Part shown: positions 10,522 through 20,004 of the stretch, one piece after another | Numbering within the stretch: the stretch's first letter is position 1 | Layout: each line of letters begins with the position of its first letter | From: Luteimonas galliterrae | GTDB taxonomy: Bacteria; Pseudomonadota; Gammaproteobacteria; Xanthomonadales; Xanthomonadaceae | Reading direction: 5' to 3' | NCBI RefSeq assembly: GCF_023374055.1 | Contig: NZ_JAMBEP010000001.1 | Location: 868,001-932,000, forward strand | Length of the DNA stretch: 64,000 nt | The notes under the pieces: model-generated | Database searches by the model: none | The model's input: the letters and a program-made list of their open reading frames with translations, nothing else | What the model was told of the DNA's origin: nothing | Position numbers and translations under genes: made by a program

Positions 10522-11598
10522 AGCAGCGCCGCTGTCGGGGTCGAAGAAATGCGTCCGCTCGCCGGCCACCGCGATCGCCATCGGCTTGCCGCGCTCGGGC
10601 AGCACGTTCGGTTCGAAACGCGCGACCAGCGGCTGCTGGCCGAGCCGGAGATTGACGAACACTTCGCTGCCGACCGGTTCCACGACTTCCACTTCCGCCT
10701 CGAAAGCGCCCGCCTCTCCATTGGACGTCGGGCGCAGATGCTCGGGCCTGATGCCGATGTCGATCTCGCGTCCGATCCATTGCTCGCGCACGCGAGCCCC
10801 GGGCAGCGGCACGCGCATGCCATCGGCCAGTTGCACGGCCCATCCACCCTCGCCGGACAAGCGCCCGCGCAGCACGTTCATCGCCGGGCTGCCCAGGAAC
10901 GTCGCTACGAACAGGTTCGCCGGCTTCTTGTACAGCGCCATCGGCGTATCGATCTGCTGGATGACGCCCTTGTCGAGAACGACGATGCGCTGGCCCAGCG
11001 TCATCGCCTCGATCTGGTCGTGGGTGACGTAGATCATCGTCGCACCCAACTGGCGGTGCAGGCGGGCGATCTCCACCCGCATCGACATGCGCAGCTTGGC
11101 GTCGAGGTTGGACAGCGGTTCGTCCAGCAGGAACGCCTGCGGCTGACGGACCAGCGCGCGACCCAAGGCGACACGCTGGCGCTGGCCGCCGGACAACGCC
11201 GCGGGTTTGCGGTCGAGCAGGGCATCGAGCTCGAGCGTCTTGGCCGCTTCGGCCACGCGGGCGCCGATGGCGTTCTTGTCGTGGCCGCGCAGCTTCAATC
11301 CGAAAGCGAGGTTCTCGGCCACGGTCATGTGCGGGTACAGCGCATAGCTCTGGAACACCATCGCGATGTCGCGATCCTTGGGCGCCACGTCGTTGACGGC
11401 GCGCTCTCCGATCTTGAGCGTGCCCGAACTGATCGATTCCAGCCCGGCGATCATCCGCAGCAGCGTCGACTTGCCGCAGCCCGAGGGCCCGACCAGCACC
11501 AGCAATTCGCCGTCGGCGACTTCGAACGTGGCGCCGTCGACGGCGACGAAGCCGTTCGGATACACCTTGCGCACCTGGTCTAGCTGGACTCTGGCCAT
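10516..11598 (-). CDS. Sugar ABC transporter ATP-binding protein, MalK/UgpC type
   Basis: This 360-residue cytoplasmic ATPase has Walker A GPSGCGKST at residues 37-45, signature LSGGQRQRVALGRALVRQP, Walker B FLLDEPLSNLDAKLR and switch His in VTHDQ. The C-terminal TOBE/regulatory region (residues about 240-360) is typical of MalK, UgpC and MsmK proteins that energise CUT1 sugar importers. The start at 11598 has GGAGA upstream; an upstream in-frame ATG at 11625 is less well placed. It is divergent from bglA across a 178-base promoter region containing a LacI-type operator. It most likely powers the binding protein and permeases at 23256-26250, which lack their own ATPase. The stop codon falls in a palindromic repeat. 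Confidence 0.92.
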   Translation of the reverse strand: MARVQLDQVRKVYPNGFVAVDGATFEVADGELLVLVGPSGCGKSTLLRMIAGLESISSGTLKIGERAVNDVAPKDRDIAMVFQSYALYPHMTVAENLAFGLKLRGHDKNAIGARVAEAAKTLELDALLDRKPAALSGGQRQRVALGRALVRQPQAFLLDEPLSNLDAKLRMSMRVEIARLHRQLGATMIYVTHDQIEAMTLGQRIVVLDKGVIQQIDTPMALYKKPANLFVATFLGSPAMNVLRGRLSGEGGWAVQLADGMRVPLPGARVREQWIGREIDIGIRPEHLRPTSNGEAGAFEAEVEVVEPVGSEVFVNLRLGQQPLVARFEPNVLPERGKPMAIAVAGERTHFFDPDSGAAL

Positions 11599-11724
11599 CG
11601 GTTCTCCGGCTGCTGCCTGTTCCATCCTGCCTGAAGGCGCCCTGCGGACCGCATACGATTGCAGAGGGACCCATTCTGTGCGGTCGCACCATTACACTGG
11701 CCGGACGCATGCGGTATTCTGCCA

Positions 11725-11738
11725 TGTAATCGTTTTCA
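11725..11738. promoter_or_regulatory. Putative LacI-family operator in the malK-like/bglA divergent promoter
   Basis: TGTAATCGTTTTCA matches the consensus TGTAANCGNTTACA, defined by the sites at 31019 and 32123, at all but one fixed position. It lies 38 bases before the bglA start and 126 bases before the divergent ATPase start, so one bound repressor could control both directions. Inferred from sequence match and position. Confidence 0.65.
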
Positions 11739-11776
11739 CAGGCTCCGCCGAGCCGACTACCGCCAAGGATCATGCG

Positions 11777-13168
11777 ATGAGCCCACCGCTTACCGCTGCA
11801 AAAAAGCAATTTCCCAAAGGTTTCCTGTGGGGGTCGGCCACGGCCGCCCACCAGATCGAAGGTTCTCCCCTGGCCGACGGCGCCGGCCCCAGCATCTGGA
11901 CCCGGTTCGCGCACACGCCTGGCATGACCTTGAACGGCGACACCGGCGACGTCGCCTGCGACCACTACCGGCGCTGGAAGGAAGACGTGGCGCTGATGCG
12001 CGAACTGGGCATGCAGGCCTATCGCTTCAGTGTGTCCTGGTCACGGATCCTGCCCGAGGGCACCGGCCGGGTGAACCAGAAAGGTCTGGACTTCTATTCG
12101 CGCCTGGTCGACGAGCTGCTGGCCAACGGCATCGAACCGCTGCTGACGCTCTACCACTGGGACCTGCCGGCGGCGCTGGACGACCGCGGCGGCTGGCTCA
12201 ACCGCGATTGCGCCGACTGGTTCGCCGACTACGGCCGCGTGCTGTACCGCGCGCTCGACGGCCGGGTGAAGAAATGGGTCACGCTCAACGAGCCGTGGGT
12301 GATCACCGACGGCGGCTATCTGCACGGCGCGCTGGCGCCGGGCCATCGCAGCCGTTTCGAAGCGCCGATCGCCTCGCACAATCTGATGCGTTCGCATGGC
12401 GCCGCGGTGCAGGCCTACCGCGCCGAGGGCAGGCACGAGATCGGCCTGGTGGTGAACATCGAACCGAAATACGCCGCGTCGGATTCGGCCGAAGATCAGG
12501 CGGCGGTGCGTCGCGCCGATGCGTACATGAATCGCCAGTACCTGGATCCGGCCTTGCTCGGCAGCTACCCGGACGAAATGAAGGAGATCTTCGGCGAGGC
12601 CTGGCCGGACTGGCCGGCCGAAGATTTTGACCTGATCAGACAGCAACTGGACTTCATCGGCATCAACTACTACACGCGCAACGTCACCCAGGCGAACGAC
12701 AGTTATCCCTTGCGCGCCGGACCGGTCAAACAACCGCTCGGCACGTACACCGAAACGGGCTGGGAAGTCTTTCCGCAAGGCCTGACGGACTTGCTGGTCT
12801 GGGCCAAGGACCGCTACGGCAATATCCCGACCTATATCACCGAGAACGGCGCCGCGTTCTTCGATCCGCCGGTGGCCGACACAGACCCATCGGGAGCCCG
12901 CCGCATCCGCGACCCGCTGCGCATCGACTACCTGCGCAAGCACCTGTCCGCCATCCACGACGCCATCGCCGCCGGTTGCGACATCCGCGGCTATATGGTG
13001 TGGTCGCTGCTGGACAACCTGGAATGGTCGCTGGGATACTCCAAGCGCTTCGGCATCGTGCACGTGAACTACGGCACGCAGGAAAGGACGCCGAAGGACA
13101 GCGCGCGCTTCTACAGCAAGGTCATCGCCAGCAATGGCGACGCGCTTTCGGACCCCTTACCTTACTGA
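11777..13168 (+). CDS. bglA: Family GH1 beta-glucosidase
   Basis: This 463-residue cytoplasmic enzyme has no signal peptide. It starts FPKGFLWGSATAAHQIEG, the GH1 N-terminal signature. The acid/base glutamate is E172 in TLNEPW and the nucleophile is E356 in YITENGA. Family members release glucose from short beta-glucosides such as cellobiose, laminaribiose or sophorose by a retaining mechanism; which linkage is preferred cannot be read from sequence. The start at 11777 has AAGGA nine bases upstream. It is the first gene of a run into zwf, glk, pgl, edd and eda, so imported disaccharide would be cleaved and its glucose burned by the same operon. A LacI-type operator lies just upstream. Confidence 0.95.
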   Translation: MSPPLTAAKKQFPKGFLWGSATAAHQIEGSPLADGAGPSIWTRFAHTPGMTLNGDTGDVACDHYRRWKEDVALMRELGMQAYRFSVSWSRILPEGTGRVNQKGLDFYSRLVDELLANGIEPLLTLYHWDLPAALDDRGGWLNRDCADWFADYGRVLYRALDGRVKKWVTLNEPWVITDGGYLHGALAPGHRSRFEAPIASHNLMRSHGAAVQAYRAEGRHEIGLVVNIEPKYAASDSAEDQAAVRRADAYMNRQYLDPALLGSYPDEMKEIFGEAWPDWPAEDFDLIRQQLDFIGINYYTRNVTQANDSYPLRAGPVKQPLGTYTETGWEVFPQGLTDLLVWAKDRYGNIPTYITENGAAFFDPPVADTDPSGARRIRDPLRIDYLRKHLSAIHDAIAAGCDIRGYMVWSLLDNLEWSLGYSKRFGIVHVNYGTQERTPKDSARFYSKVIASNGDALSDPLPY

Positions 13169-13188
13169 CGGAGTTCCAGAGCCGCGCC

Positions 13189-14619
13189 ATGCACGACACC
13201 CTGTTGCTGTTCGGCGCCACCGGCGACCTGTCGCAGCGTTACCTCTTCCCTTCCCTGCAGCACCTGTTGCGCGATCGGCTGCTGCCGCCGGAATTCCGCG
13301 TGATCGCGGTCGGCCGCAGCGAATACGACGACGGCGGCTTCCAGGCCTGGCTGCGCGAACGGCTGGCGAACGGCGACTCGCGCGACGACGCGGCGCTGGA
13401 GGACCTGCTCCGCCGCACTCGCTACCACGCCCTGGACCTCAACGATGCCGACGCGATGGCGGCCGCGCTGTCGCAATACGCGGACCGGCCCAGCGTGAGC
13501 TACCTGTCCACGCCGCCGGACCTGTTCGCGCCCGCCACCCGCGGCCTGAAGGCCGCCGGCCTGCTGGAAGGCGAATCGCGGCTGGTGCTGGAAAAGCCGA
13601 TCGGCCACGATCTGGCTTCGGCGCGCGAAATCAACGCCACGCTCAAGGCGGCGCTGGACGAATCGCGGATCTTCCGCATCGACCATTACCTGGGCAAGGC
13701 GCCGGTGCAGAACCTGCTGGCGCTGCGCTTCGGCAATACGCTGATGGAAGCGGTGTGGCACAACCGCTGGATCGAATCGGTCGACATCATGGTCGCCGAG
13801 ACCGCCGGCGTCGACGGCCGCGAAGGCTATTACGCGCATTACGGCGCGCTGCGCGACATGGTCCAGAACCACATGCTGCAGCTGCTGGCATTGATCGCTA
13901 TGGAGCCGCCGTCGGCGCTCGACGCGGACAGCATCCGCGACGAGAAACGCAAGGTGCTGCGTTCGCTGCGGCCGATGACCGTGGCCGACGTGGCCCAGGA
14001 CAGCGTGCGCGGCCGCTACGCCGACGGCGTGGTCGACGGACAGGCGGTGCGCGGCTTCAAGCACGACAGCGACGTGGAGACCTTCGTGGCGTTGCGCGCC
14101 TACATCGACAACTGGCGCTGGTCCGGCGTGCCGTTCCGGCTGGTCACCGGCAAGCGCATGCCCTCGCGCGCCACCGAAGTGCTGGTCTCGTTCAAGCCGG
14201 TATCGCACTGGGTATTCGAACGGCCGAGCAAGGAACGCGCGCGCCACAACCGCCTGCGCATGCGCCTGCAGCCGGAAGAAACCATCGAGTTGGGCCTGAT
14301 GGGCAGCCTGGCCGCGCCGGAATGGGGCGCGACGGAACTGCAGCCGATGTCGCTGGATTTGTCGATGTCGCCGGCTCCGAAACGCCGCATCGCCTACGAA
14401 CGCCTGCTGGTGGACGCGCTGAAGGGCGACCAGACGCTGTTCGTGCGCGACGACGAAGTCGAAGCGGCCTGGCAGTGGATCGACAGCATCAGCGACGCCT
14501 GGCGGAAAGCCGGCACGCCGGCGCAGCCCTACCCGGCCGGCTCCTGGGGCCCGGCCGCGGCCGAGGCGTTCCTGCCGGCGACGCTGTCGGGCAACGGACA
14601 CCGGAAGAAATCCGAGTGA
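13189..14619 (+). CDS. zwf: Glucose-6-phosphate 1-dehydrogenase
   Basis: This 476-residue enzyme oxidises glucose 6-phosphate to 6-phosphogluconolactone with NADP+ or NAD+, the entry step of the Entner-Doudoroff and pentose phosphate routes. The N-terminal nucleotide-binding motif is LLLFGATGDLSQRYLFPSL, in place of the usual GASGDLAKRKL. The active-site motif RIDHYLGK is at residues 163-170. The length matches the family. It begins 20 bases after bglA, and its TGA overlaps the GTG of glk by four bases, which indicates translational coupling. Confidence 0.96.
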   Translation: MHDTLLLFGATGDLSQRYLFPSLQHLLRDRLLPPEFRVIAVGRSEYDDGGFQAWLRERLANGDSRDDAALEDLLRRTRYHALDLNDADAMAAALSQYADRPSVSYLSTPPDLFAPATRGLKAAGLLEGESRLVLEKPIGHDLASAREINATLKAALDESRIFRIDHYLGKAPVQNLLALRFGNTLMEAVWHNRWIESVDIMVAETAGVDGREGYYAHYGALRDMVQNHMLQLLALIAMEPPSALDADSIRDEKRKVLRSLRPMTVADVAQDSVRGRYADGVVDGQAVRGFKHDSDVETFVALRAYIDNWRWSGVPFRLVTGKRMPSRATEVLVSFKPVSHWVFERPSKERARHNRLRMRLQPEETIELGLMGSLAAPEWGATELQPMSLDLSMSPAPKRRIAYERLLVDALKGDQTLFVRDDEVEAAWQWIDSISDAWRKAGTPAQPYPAGSWGPAAAEAFLPATLSGNGHRKKSE

Positions 14620-15638
14620 ACGCGACCGGCCCCCGCGTGCTGCTGGCCGACATCGGCGGCACCAATGCGCGCTTCGCGCTGGCCGATACCCGCGCGGCGA
14701 TGCCGCTGGTGGTGGAGAGCGTACGCGAATTCGCGGTCGCCGATTTCCCCTCGCTGGGCGACGCCGCCCGCCATTACTTGGATACGATCGAACCCACTCC
14801 GCTCGACGATGGCGGCATACGCAGCGGCGTGTTCGCAGTGGCCGGCCGCGTGGAAGGCGACCAAGCGCGCATCACCAACCATCCCTGGGTGATTTCGCGC
14901 AGCCGCACCCAGACCGCGCTTGGTTTCGAAGACCTGCATCTGATCAACGATTTCGCCGCGCAGGCGATGGCGATCCTGTTGCTGGAAGGCGATGCGCTGG
15001 TCCCGATCGGCGGCGCGACGGCCAAGCCCGTGCGTGCCGGCGCCGACCGCACTTATGCCGTACTCGGCCCAGGCACCGGCCTTGGCGTGGGCGCGTTGAT
15101 CATCCGCGACGGCCGCGCTTATCCGCTCGAGACCGAGGGCGGACACGTGAGCTTTCCCCCAGGCACGCCGGAAGAGATCGAGATCCTCGAACGCTTGTCC
15201 GCGCAATTCGGGCGCGTATCCAACGAACGGTTGATCTGCGGGCCCGGCCTTGTGAACATCCACCGCGCGCTGAGCGAAATCGCCGGCGAAGATCCTGGCC
15301 CGATGCGGCCGGCGGACATCACAGAACGCGCCGCGCAGGGCGATGTGCGCAGCATGCGCACGATCGACGTGTTCTGCGCCGTATTCGGCGCGATCTCCGG
15401 CGATCTGGTGCTCACCACCGGCGCTTGGGACGGCGTCTATCTGACCGGAGGCCTGGTGCCGAAGATGCTGAATGCGCTGCAGCACTCGGGTTTTCGGCAA
15501 CGCTTCGAGCACAAAGGGCGGTTTTCGTCCAACATGGCGGCCGTGCCGACGCTTGCCGTCGTCCATCCGCATCCCGGCTTGCTCGGCGCCGCCGCGCTAG
15601 CATTGCAATACGGCAACGAGCACGCTGCCAGCCACTGA
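14616..15638 (+). CDS. glk: Glucokinase
   Basis: This 340-residue enzyme phosphorylates glucose with ATP. The phosphate-binding motif LLADIGGTNARFALAD lies near the N-terminus. LINDFAAQAMAI contains the catalytic Asp, and VLGPGTGLGVGALI is the second phosphate loop. It belongs to the E. coli Glk family and lacks the ROK zinc motif. The GTG start at 14616 overlaps the zwf stop (GTGA). The next gene starts in a TGATG overlap. Its place in the operon fits phosphorylation of glucose freed by the GH1 enzyme, so the pathway would not need a PTS. Confidence 0.95.
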   Translation: MNATGPRVLLADIGGTNARFALADTRAAMPLVVESVREFAVADFPSLGDAARHYLDTIEPTPLDDGGIRSGVFAVAGRVEGDQARITNHPWVISRSRTQTALGFEDLHLINDFAAQAMAILLLEGDALVPIGGATAKPVRAGADRTYAVLGPGTGLGVGALIIRDGRAYPLETEGGHVSFPPGTPEEIEILERLSAQFGRVSNERLICGPGLVNIHRALSEIAGEDPGPMRPADITERAAQGDVRSMRTIDVFCAVFGAISGDLVLTTGAWDGVYLTGGLVPKMLNALQHSGFRQRFEHKGRFSSNMAAVPTLAVVHPHPGLLGAAALALQYGNEHAASH

Positions 15639-16387
15639 TGCCCAACGAAATCCGGCCGCCGCTGACCGATGACGATTCCGCGTCGCCGACACGGGTGAAA
15701 TTCCATGCCTATCCCGACGCCGACGCCTGGGCTTCGGCCTGCGCCGGGGCCCTGGCCGCCATCGTGCGCCGCGATCTGGAGCGCAACGGCCACGCGCGCC
15801 TGCTGCTCTCGGGCGGCACGACGCCGGCACCGGTATACCGCGCCTTGTCGAAAACGCCGCTGCACTGGAACAAGGTCGACATCGCGCTGGTCGACGAACG
15901 CTGGCTGCAACCGGACGATGCCGACAGCAACGCGCGGCTGGTGCGCGATACGCTGCTGCAGAATCATGCCAAAGCCGCGCATTTCGAACCGATGACGCGC
16001 GTCGGCCGCACGCTGGAAGAAGCCGTCGCCACCGCCAACGCCCATGCGCGCCGCCAGGCGAGCGCGGCGGTGCTGGGCATGGGCGAGGACGGCCACACTG
16101 CATCGCTGTTCCCCGGCGCGCGCGACTTGGCGCGGGCGCTGGCCAGCCATTCCGATTACGTGTCCTTCGATGCCAGCGGCTGCCCCGGCGCCGGCGCGTG
16201 GCCGTTGCGCATCACGCTGACGCCCCAAGGATTGTCGAAGGCGCGCGAACGGATGCTGCTGGTGCGCGGCGAATCCAAGCGCAAGCTGCTCGACCGGGTG
16301 CCGGACAGCGACGACATCGGCCGGATGCCGGTCCGCGCGGCCTTCACCACGCCCGGTGCGGCGCTGCAGATCCACTGGTGCCCTTGA
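15638..16387 (+). CDS. pgl: 6-phosphogluconolactonase
   Basis: This 249-residue enzyme hydrolyses 6-phosphogluconolactone to 6-phosphogluconate. It shows the DevB/Pgl family motifs [16 protein letters not shown] and [10 protein letters not shown], then [13 protein letters not shown]. The start overlaps the glk stop (TGATG). It sits between glk and edd, exactly where the pathway needs it. A 46-base gap separates it from edd. Confidence 0.95.
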   Translation: MPNEIRPPLTDDDSASPTRVKFHAYPDADAWASACAGALAAIVRRDLERNGHARLLLSGGTTPAPVYRALSKTPLHWNKVDIALVDERWLQPDDADSNARLVRDTLLQNHAKAAHFEPMTRVGRTLEEAVATANAHARRQASAAVLGMGEDGHTASLFPGARDLARALASHSDYVSFDASGCPGAGAWPLRITLTPQGLSKARERMLLVRGESKRKLLDRVPDSDDIGRMPVRAAFTTPGAALQIHWCP

Positions 16388-16433
16388 TCCGCCTCATCCC
16401 GCTCCATCTCCGCTCGACAGCGATCCGATACCC

Positions 16434-18353
16434 ATGACCTTGCACCCCGTCCTGCACGAAGTCACCGAACGCATCCGCCAACGCAGCCGCGGCTGGCGTG
16501 CGGCCTATCTGGACGGCGTCGCAGCGATGCACGAGAACCGGCCGCTGCGCGCGCGCTTGAGCTGCGGCAATCTGGCGCACGGCTTCGCCGGCAGCAACGC
16601 CACCGACAAATCGCGGCTGAAGGCCGATGCCACGCCGAATCTGGGCATCGTCAGCGCTTACAACGACATGCTGTCGGCGCACCAGCCGTTCGAGACGTAT
16701 CCGACGCAGATCCGCGACATCGCGCGCTCGCTCGGCGCCACGGCGCAGGTCGCCGGCGGCGTGCCGGCGATGTGCGACGGCGTCACCCAGGGCCGCGCCG
16801 GCATGGAATTGTCCTTGTTCTCGCGCGATGCGATCGCACAAGCCACCGCCGTCGCGCTCTCGCACGACATGTTCGACGCGGCCGTGTACTTGGGCGTGTG
16901 CGACAAGATCGTGCCGGGCCTGTTGATCGGCGCGCTGGCGTTCGGCCATCTGCCGGCGGTGTTCATCCCGGCCGGGCCGATGACGCCCGGCATCCCGAAC
17001 AAGCAGAAGGCCGAAGTGCGCGAGCGCTACGCGGCCGGCGAAGCCACGCGCGAGGAGCTGCTCGAAGCCGAGTCGGGCTCGTATCACGCGCCAGGCACCT
17101 GCACGTTCTACGGCACGGCCAATTCCAATCAAGTGCTGCTCGAAGCGATGGGCATACAGCTGCCCGGGGCGTCGTTCGTCAATCCCGGCACGCCGCTGCG
17201 CGACGCGCTGACCCGCGCCGCGACCGAACGCGCTTTGCGCATCACTGCGCTCGGCGCCGACTACCGGCCGATCGGGCAGCTGATCGACGAACGCGCCATC
17301 GTCAATGCGGTCGTCGCGCTGCTCGCTACCGGCGGTTCCACCAACCACACCATCCATTTCGTCGCGGTGGCGCGCGCCGCCGGCATCGTGTTGACTTGGG
17401 AAGACATCGACGCGCTGGCGCTGGCGGTGCCACTGCTGGCGCGCGTCTATCCCAACGGCGAGGCGGACGTGAACCGCTTCGCCGCCAGCGGCGGCACGGC
17501 GTACGTATTCCGGGAACTGATCGACGCCGGCTTGATGCATGCGGACATCCCGACCGTGGTCGCCGGCGGCATGCGGGCTTACTGCGACGAGCCGCGGTTG
17601 GACGGCGGATCGCTGGCGTATGCGCCCGGCGCTGCGCAATCGGGCGACGAAGAAGTCGTGCGGCCGGTGTCGGCGCCGTTCGAGACGCATGGCGGATTGC
17701 GTCTGCTCAAGGGCAATCTGGGCCGTTCGCTGATCAAACTATCGGCGATCAAGCCCGAGCATCGCAGCATCACCGCGCCCGCCGTGGTCGTCGACAACCC
17801 GCAGGCGTTGAACAAACTGCACGCCGCCGGCGCGCTGCCGAAGGATTTCGTGGCCGTGGTGCGCTTCCAGGGCCCGCACGCCAACGGCATGCCCGAAATG
17901 CATTCGCTGACGCCGCTGCTGGGCATGCTGCAGAACCAGGGCCGGCGCGTGGCGCTGGTCACCGACGGCCGCCTGTCGGGCGCTTCGGGCAAGATCCCCT
18001 CGGCGATCCACGTCACGCCCGAAGCCGCGCACGGCGGCGCGCTGGCGAAGTTGCGCGAAGGCGACATGGTGCGCCTGGATGGCGAAGCCGGCGTGCTGGA
18101 GGCCTTGGTCGATGCCGCCGAGTGGAACGCGCGCGGCATCGCCGTCGACAGCACGCCGCCCGCGTTCGACATGGGCCGCAATCTTTTCGCCAACAGCCGC
18201 GCGCTGGTGACGCCGCCGGATCAGGGCGCGCTGTCCATTTCCTGCGGGCCGGTTTTCCAGCATGGCGAAACCGAACCGGAATACGACGCCGAATACGAAC
18301 TCGGCGGCGGTACCCTCGCTGCGGAAGCGCCGCATGAAGCGAAGGATGCTTGA
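16434..18353 (+). CDS. edd: Phosphogluconate dehydratase
   Basis: This 639-residue enzyme of the IlvD/Edd family removes water from 6-phosphogluconate to give KDPG, the defining Entner-Doudoroff step. Fe-S ligand candidates are Cys114 ([10 protein letters not shown]), Cys156 (GVCDKIVPG) and the Cys in [13 protein letters not shown]. Other family stretches are [25 protein letters not shown] and [19 protein letters not shown]. It is slightly longer than the 603-residue E. coli enzyme because of an extended C-terminus ending in Glu/Ala-rich sequence. The ATG at 16434 follows a weak ribosome-binding region. A repeat pair separates it from eda. Confidence 0.95.
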   Translation: MTLHPVLHEVTERIRQRSRGWRAAYLDGVAAMHENRPLRARLSCGNLAHGFAGSNATDKSRLKADATPNLGIVSAYNDMLSAHQPFETYPTQIRDIARSLGATAQVAGGVPAMCDGVTQGRAGMELSLFSRDAIAQATAVALSHDMFDAAVYLGVCDKIVPGLLIGALAFGHLPAVFIPAGPMTPGIPNKQKAEVRERYAAGEATREELLEAESGSYHAPGTCTFYGTANSNQVLLEAMGIQLPGASFVNPGTPLRDALTRAATERALRITALGADYRPIGQLIDERAIVNAVVALLATGGSTNHTIHFVAVARAAGIVLTWEDIDALALAVPLLARVYPNGEADVNRFAASGGTAYVFRELIDAGLMHADIPTVVAGGMRAYCDEPRLDGGSLAYAPGAAQSGDEEVVRPVSAPFETHGGLRLLKGNLGRSLIKLSAIKPEHRSITAPAVVVDNPQALNKLHAAGALPKDFVAVVRFQGPHANGMPEMHSLTPLLGMLQNQGRRVALVTDGRLSGASGKIPSAIHVTPEAAHGGALAKLREGDMVRLDGEAGVLEALVDAAEWNARGIAVDSTPPAFDMGRNLFANSRALVTPPDQGALSISCGPVFQHGETEPEYDAEYELGGGTLAAEAPHEAKDA

Positions 18354-18363
18354 TCCACTTTCA

Positions 18364-18445
18364 AGCCGTCATCCCGGCGAAAGCCGGGATCCAGGCCGCT
18401 GATAGCCGCACGAGCCTGGGTCCCGGCTTTCGCCGGGATGACGGC
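18364..18445. repeat. Palindromic repeat pair, 'GTCATCCCGGCGAAAGCCGGGATCCAG' family
   Basis: The left arm AGCCGTCATCCCGGCGAAAG and the inverted right arm CTTTCGCCGGGATGACGGCT enclose about 30 bases between edd and eda. A large mRNA hairpin here could separate expression of the two genes. Members of the same family lie at 40408, 49291, 51157 and 54457. Confidence 0.9.
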
Positions 18446-18485
18446 TTCGATACTCGAACCTGCAAAGCGCAACTCCGGAAACGCA

Positions 18486-19142
18486 ATGACCATTGCCCAG
18501 CATCAAGACAAAGCCGAACGACTGCTCCGCGCTGCGGGCATCCTTCCCGTCGTAACCGTCGACAGCATCGACCAGGCGCACAAACTGGCCGAGGCTCTGC
18601 TCGCAGGCGGTTTGTCCGCCATTGAGTTGACGTTGCGAACTCCGGTGGCCATCGACGCCTTGGCGGCATTGAAGAAAACTTTGCCGGACATCGTGATCGG
18701 CGCAGGCACGGTGCTGACAACAGAACAGATCGAGCGCTCCATCGACGCCGGCGCCGACTTCCTTGTCACGCCAGGCACCCCGCCCGCGCTTGCCGACGCA
18801 CTCGCGAAAGCCGCGGTCCCCGCGGTACCGGGCGCGGCCACGCCGACCGAACTGCTGTCGCTGATGGCGCGCGGCTTCCGCGTCTGTAAATTGTTCCCGG
18901 CCAGCGCCGTCGGCGGGCTGGCGATGCTCAAGGGCCTGGCCGGCCCGCTCGCGGAACTGAAACTCTGCCCGACCGGCGGCATCGGCGAGCACGACGCCGC
19001 CGACTATCTCGCGCAGCCCAATGTCGCCTGCATCGGCGGCTCGTGGATGCTGGCCAAGGAATGGCTGGCGGCCGGCGACTACGCCAAGGTCCGCGAAAGT
19101 TCTGCGCGCGCAGCGGCCATCGTGCGTGCGCGCAGTGCGTAA
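18486..19142 (+). CDS. eda: 2-keto-3-deoxy-6-phosphogluconate (KDPG) aldolase
   Basis: This 218-residue class I aldolase splits KDPG into pyruvate and glyceraldehyde 3-phosphate. The Schiff-base lysine is K135 in VCKLFPAS and the general base is E47 in IELTLRTP. GAGTVLT and CPTGGI are the phosphate-binding stretches. It completes the bglA-zwf-glk-pgl-edd-eda set. A start at 18438 within the preceding repeat is possible but lacks family sequence; 18486 matches the usual N-terminus. It is the last gene of the plus-strand run. Confidence 0.95.
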   Translation: MTIAQHQDKAERLLRAAGILPVVTVDSIDQAHKLAEALLAGGLSAIELTLRTPVAIDALAALKKTLPDIVIGAGTVLTTEQIERSIDAGADFLVTPGTPPALADALAKAAVPAVPGAATPTELLSLMARGFRVCKLFPASAVGGLAMLKGLAGPLAELKLCPTGGIGEHDAADYLAQPNVACIGGSWMLAKEWLAAGDYAKVRESSARAAAIVRARSA

Positions 19143-19149
19143 CCCCGCT

Positions 19150-19259
19150 TTTTTAACGCGTAGCTCCGCTTTTTTGTAGAGCGTAGCTTGCTCCGCTGCT
19201 TTTCCGCTTCTGTAGAGCGGGGCTTGCAAAGGGCAGCCGAGCAAGCTCGACTCTGCGAG
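19150..19259. repeat. Palindromic repeats of the 'GTAGAGC..GCTTGCTCCGC' family
   Basis: Partial and imperfect copies of the family whose full pair flanks the nested block at 10393 lie between eda and the convergent membrane-protein gene. T-rich stretches beside them may act as a bidirectional terminator, but no perfect terminator hairpin is seen. Confidence 0.65.
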
Positions 19260-19264
19260 AAAGC

Positions 19265-19948
19265 CTACGAATCGGATCGAAAGCCGAACGCATAACCGCT
19301 GCGCCGCCACAGCCAGGCCTGGGCGACGAACCAGGCCACCAGCAGTATTCCGAACTGCCATTCCAACGCGTTTTCCATCACGTCCTTCAGCCGTTCGCTC
19401 GCGACGGCGGCGAGTACCGCATTGATCACGCCCAGCAGCAGCATCGTCACGCAGATCACCAGCATGACTCCGGGCAGCGGACCCTGCGCCAGCCCGCGGC
19501 GCCGCAACTGGCGCAGGAACACCAATTGCGCGAGATAGCTGCACGCGAAATAGACGATCACGCCGTAGCGCCGCAGAAAACGGTAGACCTCGCCCTCGGT
19601 GCCGAGGAAAGTCGCATAGACCGCCAACGACAGCGCGGCCCCTATGCCTAAAGGCAGCAAGGCGCCTCCGCCGTTCGCGCCCGGGCGCTGCAAACGCAAC
19701 CAATCGCGCGCGGACCACCAGTGCAAGCCCTGCAAGACGGCGCACGGCAGCATCATGAGACGGAACAGATGATTGCCCAGCCCATGGCGCGCAGCGCGGC
19801 TGATCGATGTGCAGCCGTCCCAGTAGGGGTTGCACAGCGGTACGTAACCCGCCTGCACCGACAGCATCCAGGCCAGATGGGTGGCGACCAGCATCACCAG
19901 CGCGATCGCCAACGGTAGCGGCCATAGCGGAGCGGCGATGCGTTCCAC
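19265..19948 (-). CDS. Hypothetical membrane protein with six predicted hydrophobic segments
   Basis: This 227-residue protein has about six transmembrane stretches. The loop CNPYWDGCTSISRAARHG after the first helix, followed by NHLFRLMMLP, resembles the extracytoplasmic loop of DRAM/Frag1/Sfk1-like membrane proteins. That link is weak and rests on a short motif. It is convergent to eda and lies downstream of the large glycosidase-like gene on the same strand with a 56-base gap, so it could be read from the same transcript. No function can be assigned. Confidence 0.6.
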   Translation of the reverse strand: MERIAAPLWPLPLAIALVMLVATHLAWMLSVQAGYVPLCNPYWDGCTSISRAARHGLGNHLFRLMMLPCAVLQGLHWWSARDWLRLQRPGANGGGALLPLGIGAALSLAVYATFLGTEGEVYRFLRRYGVIVYFACSYLAQLVFLRQLRRRGLAQGPLPGVMLVICVTMLLLGVINAVLAAVASERLKDVMENALEWQFGILLVAWFVAQAWLWRRSGYAFGFRSDS

Positions 19949-20004
19949 GTAATCTCCCGCAGACTGTCAGGAGGCGAACTTACACCCGATGCGGCATTAG
20001 GACA

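Noticed and set aside
13134-15638. 834-residue plus-strand frame covering zwf and glk
   Set aside because: Its first half is an out-of-frame Arg-rich reading of zwf; only the glk part is real, starting at the coupled GTG 14616.
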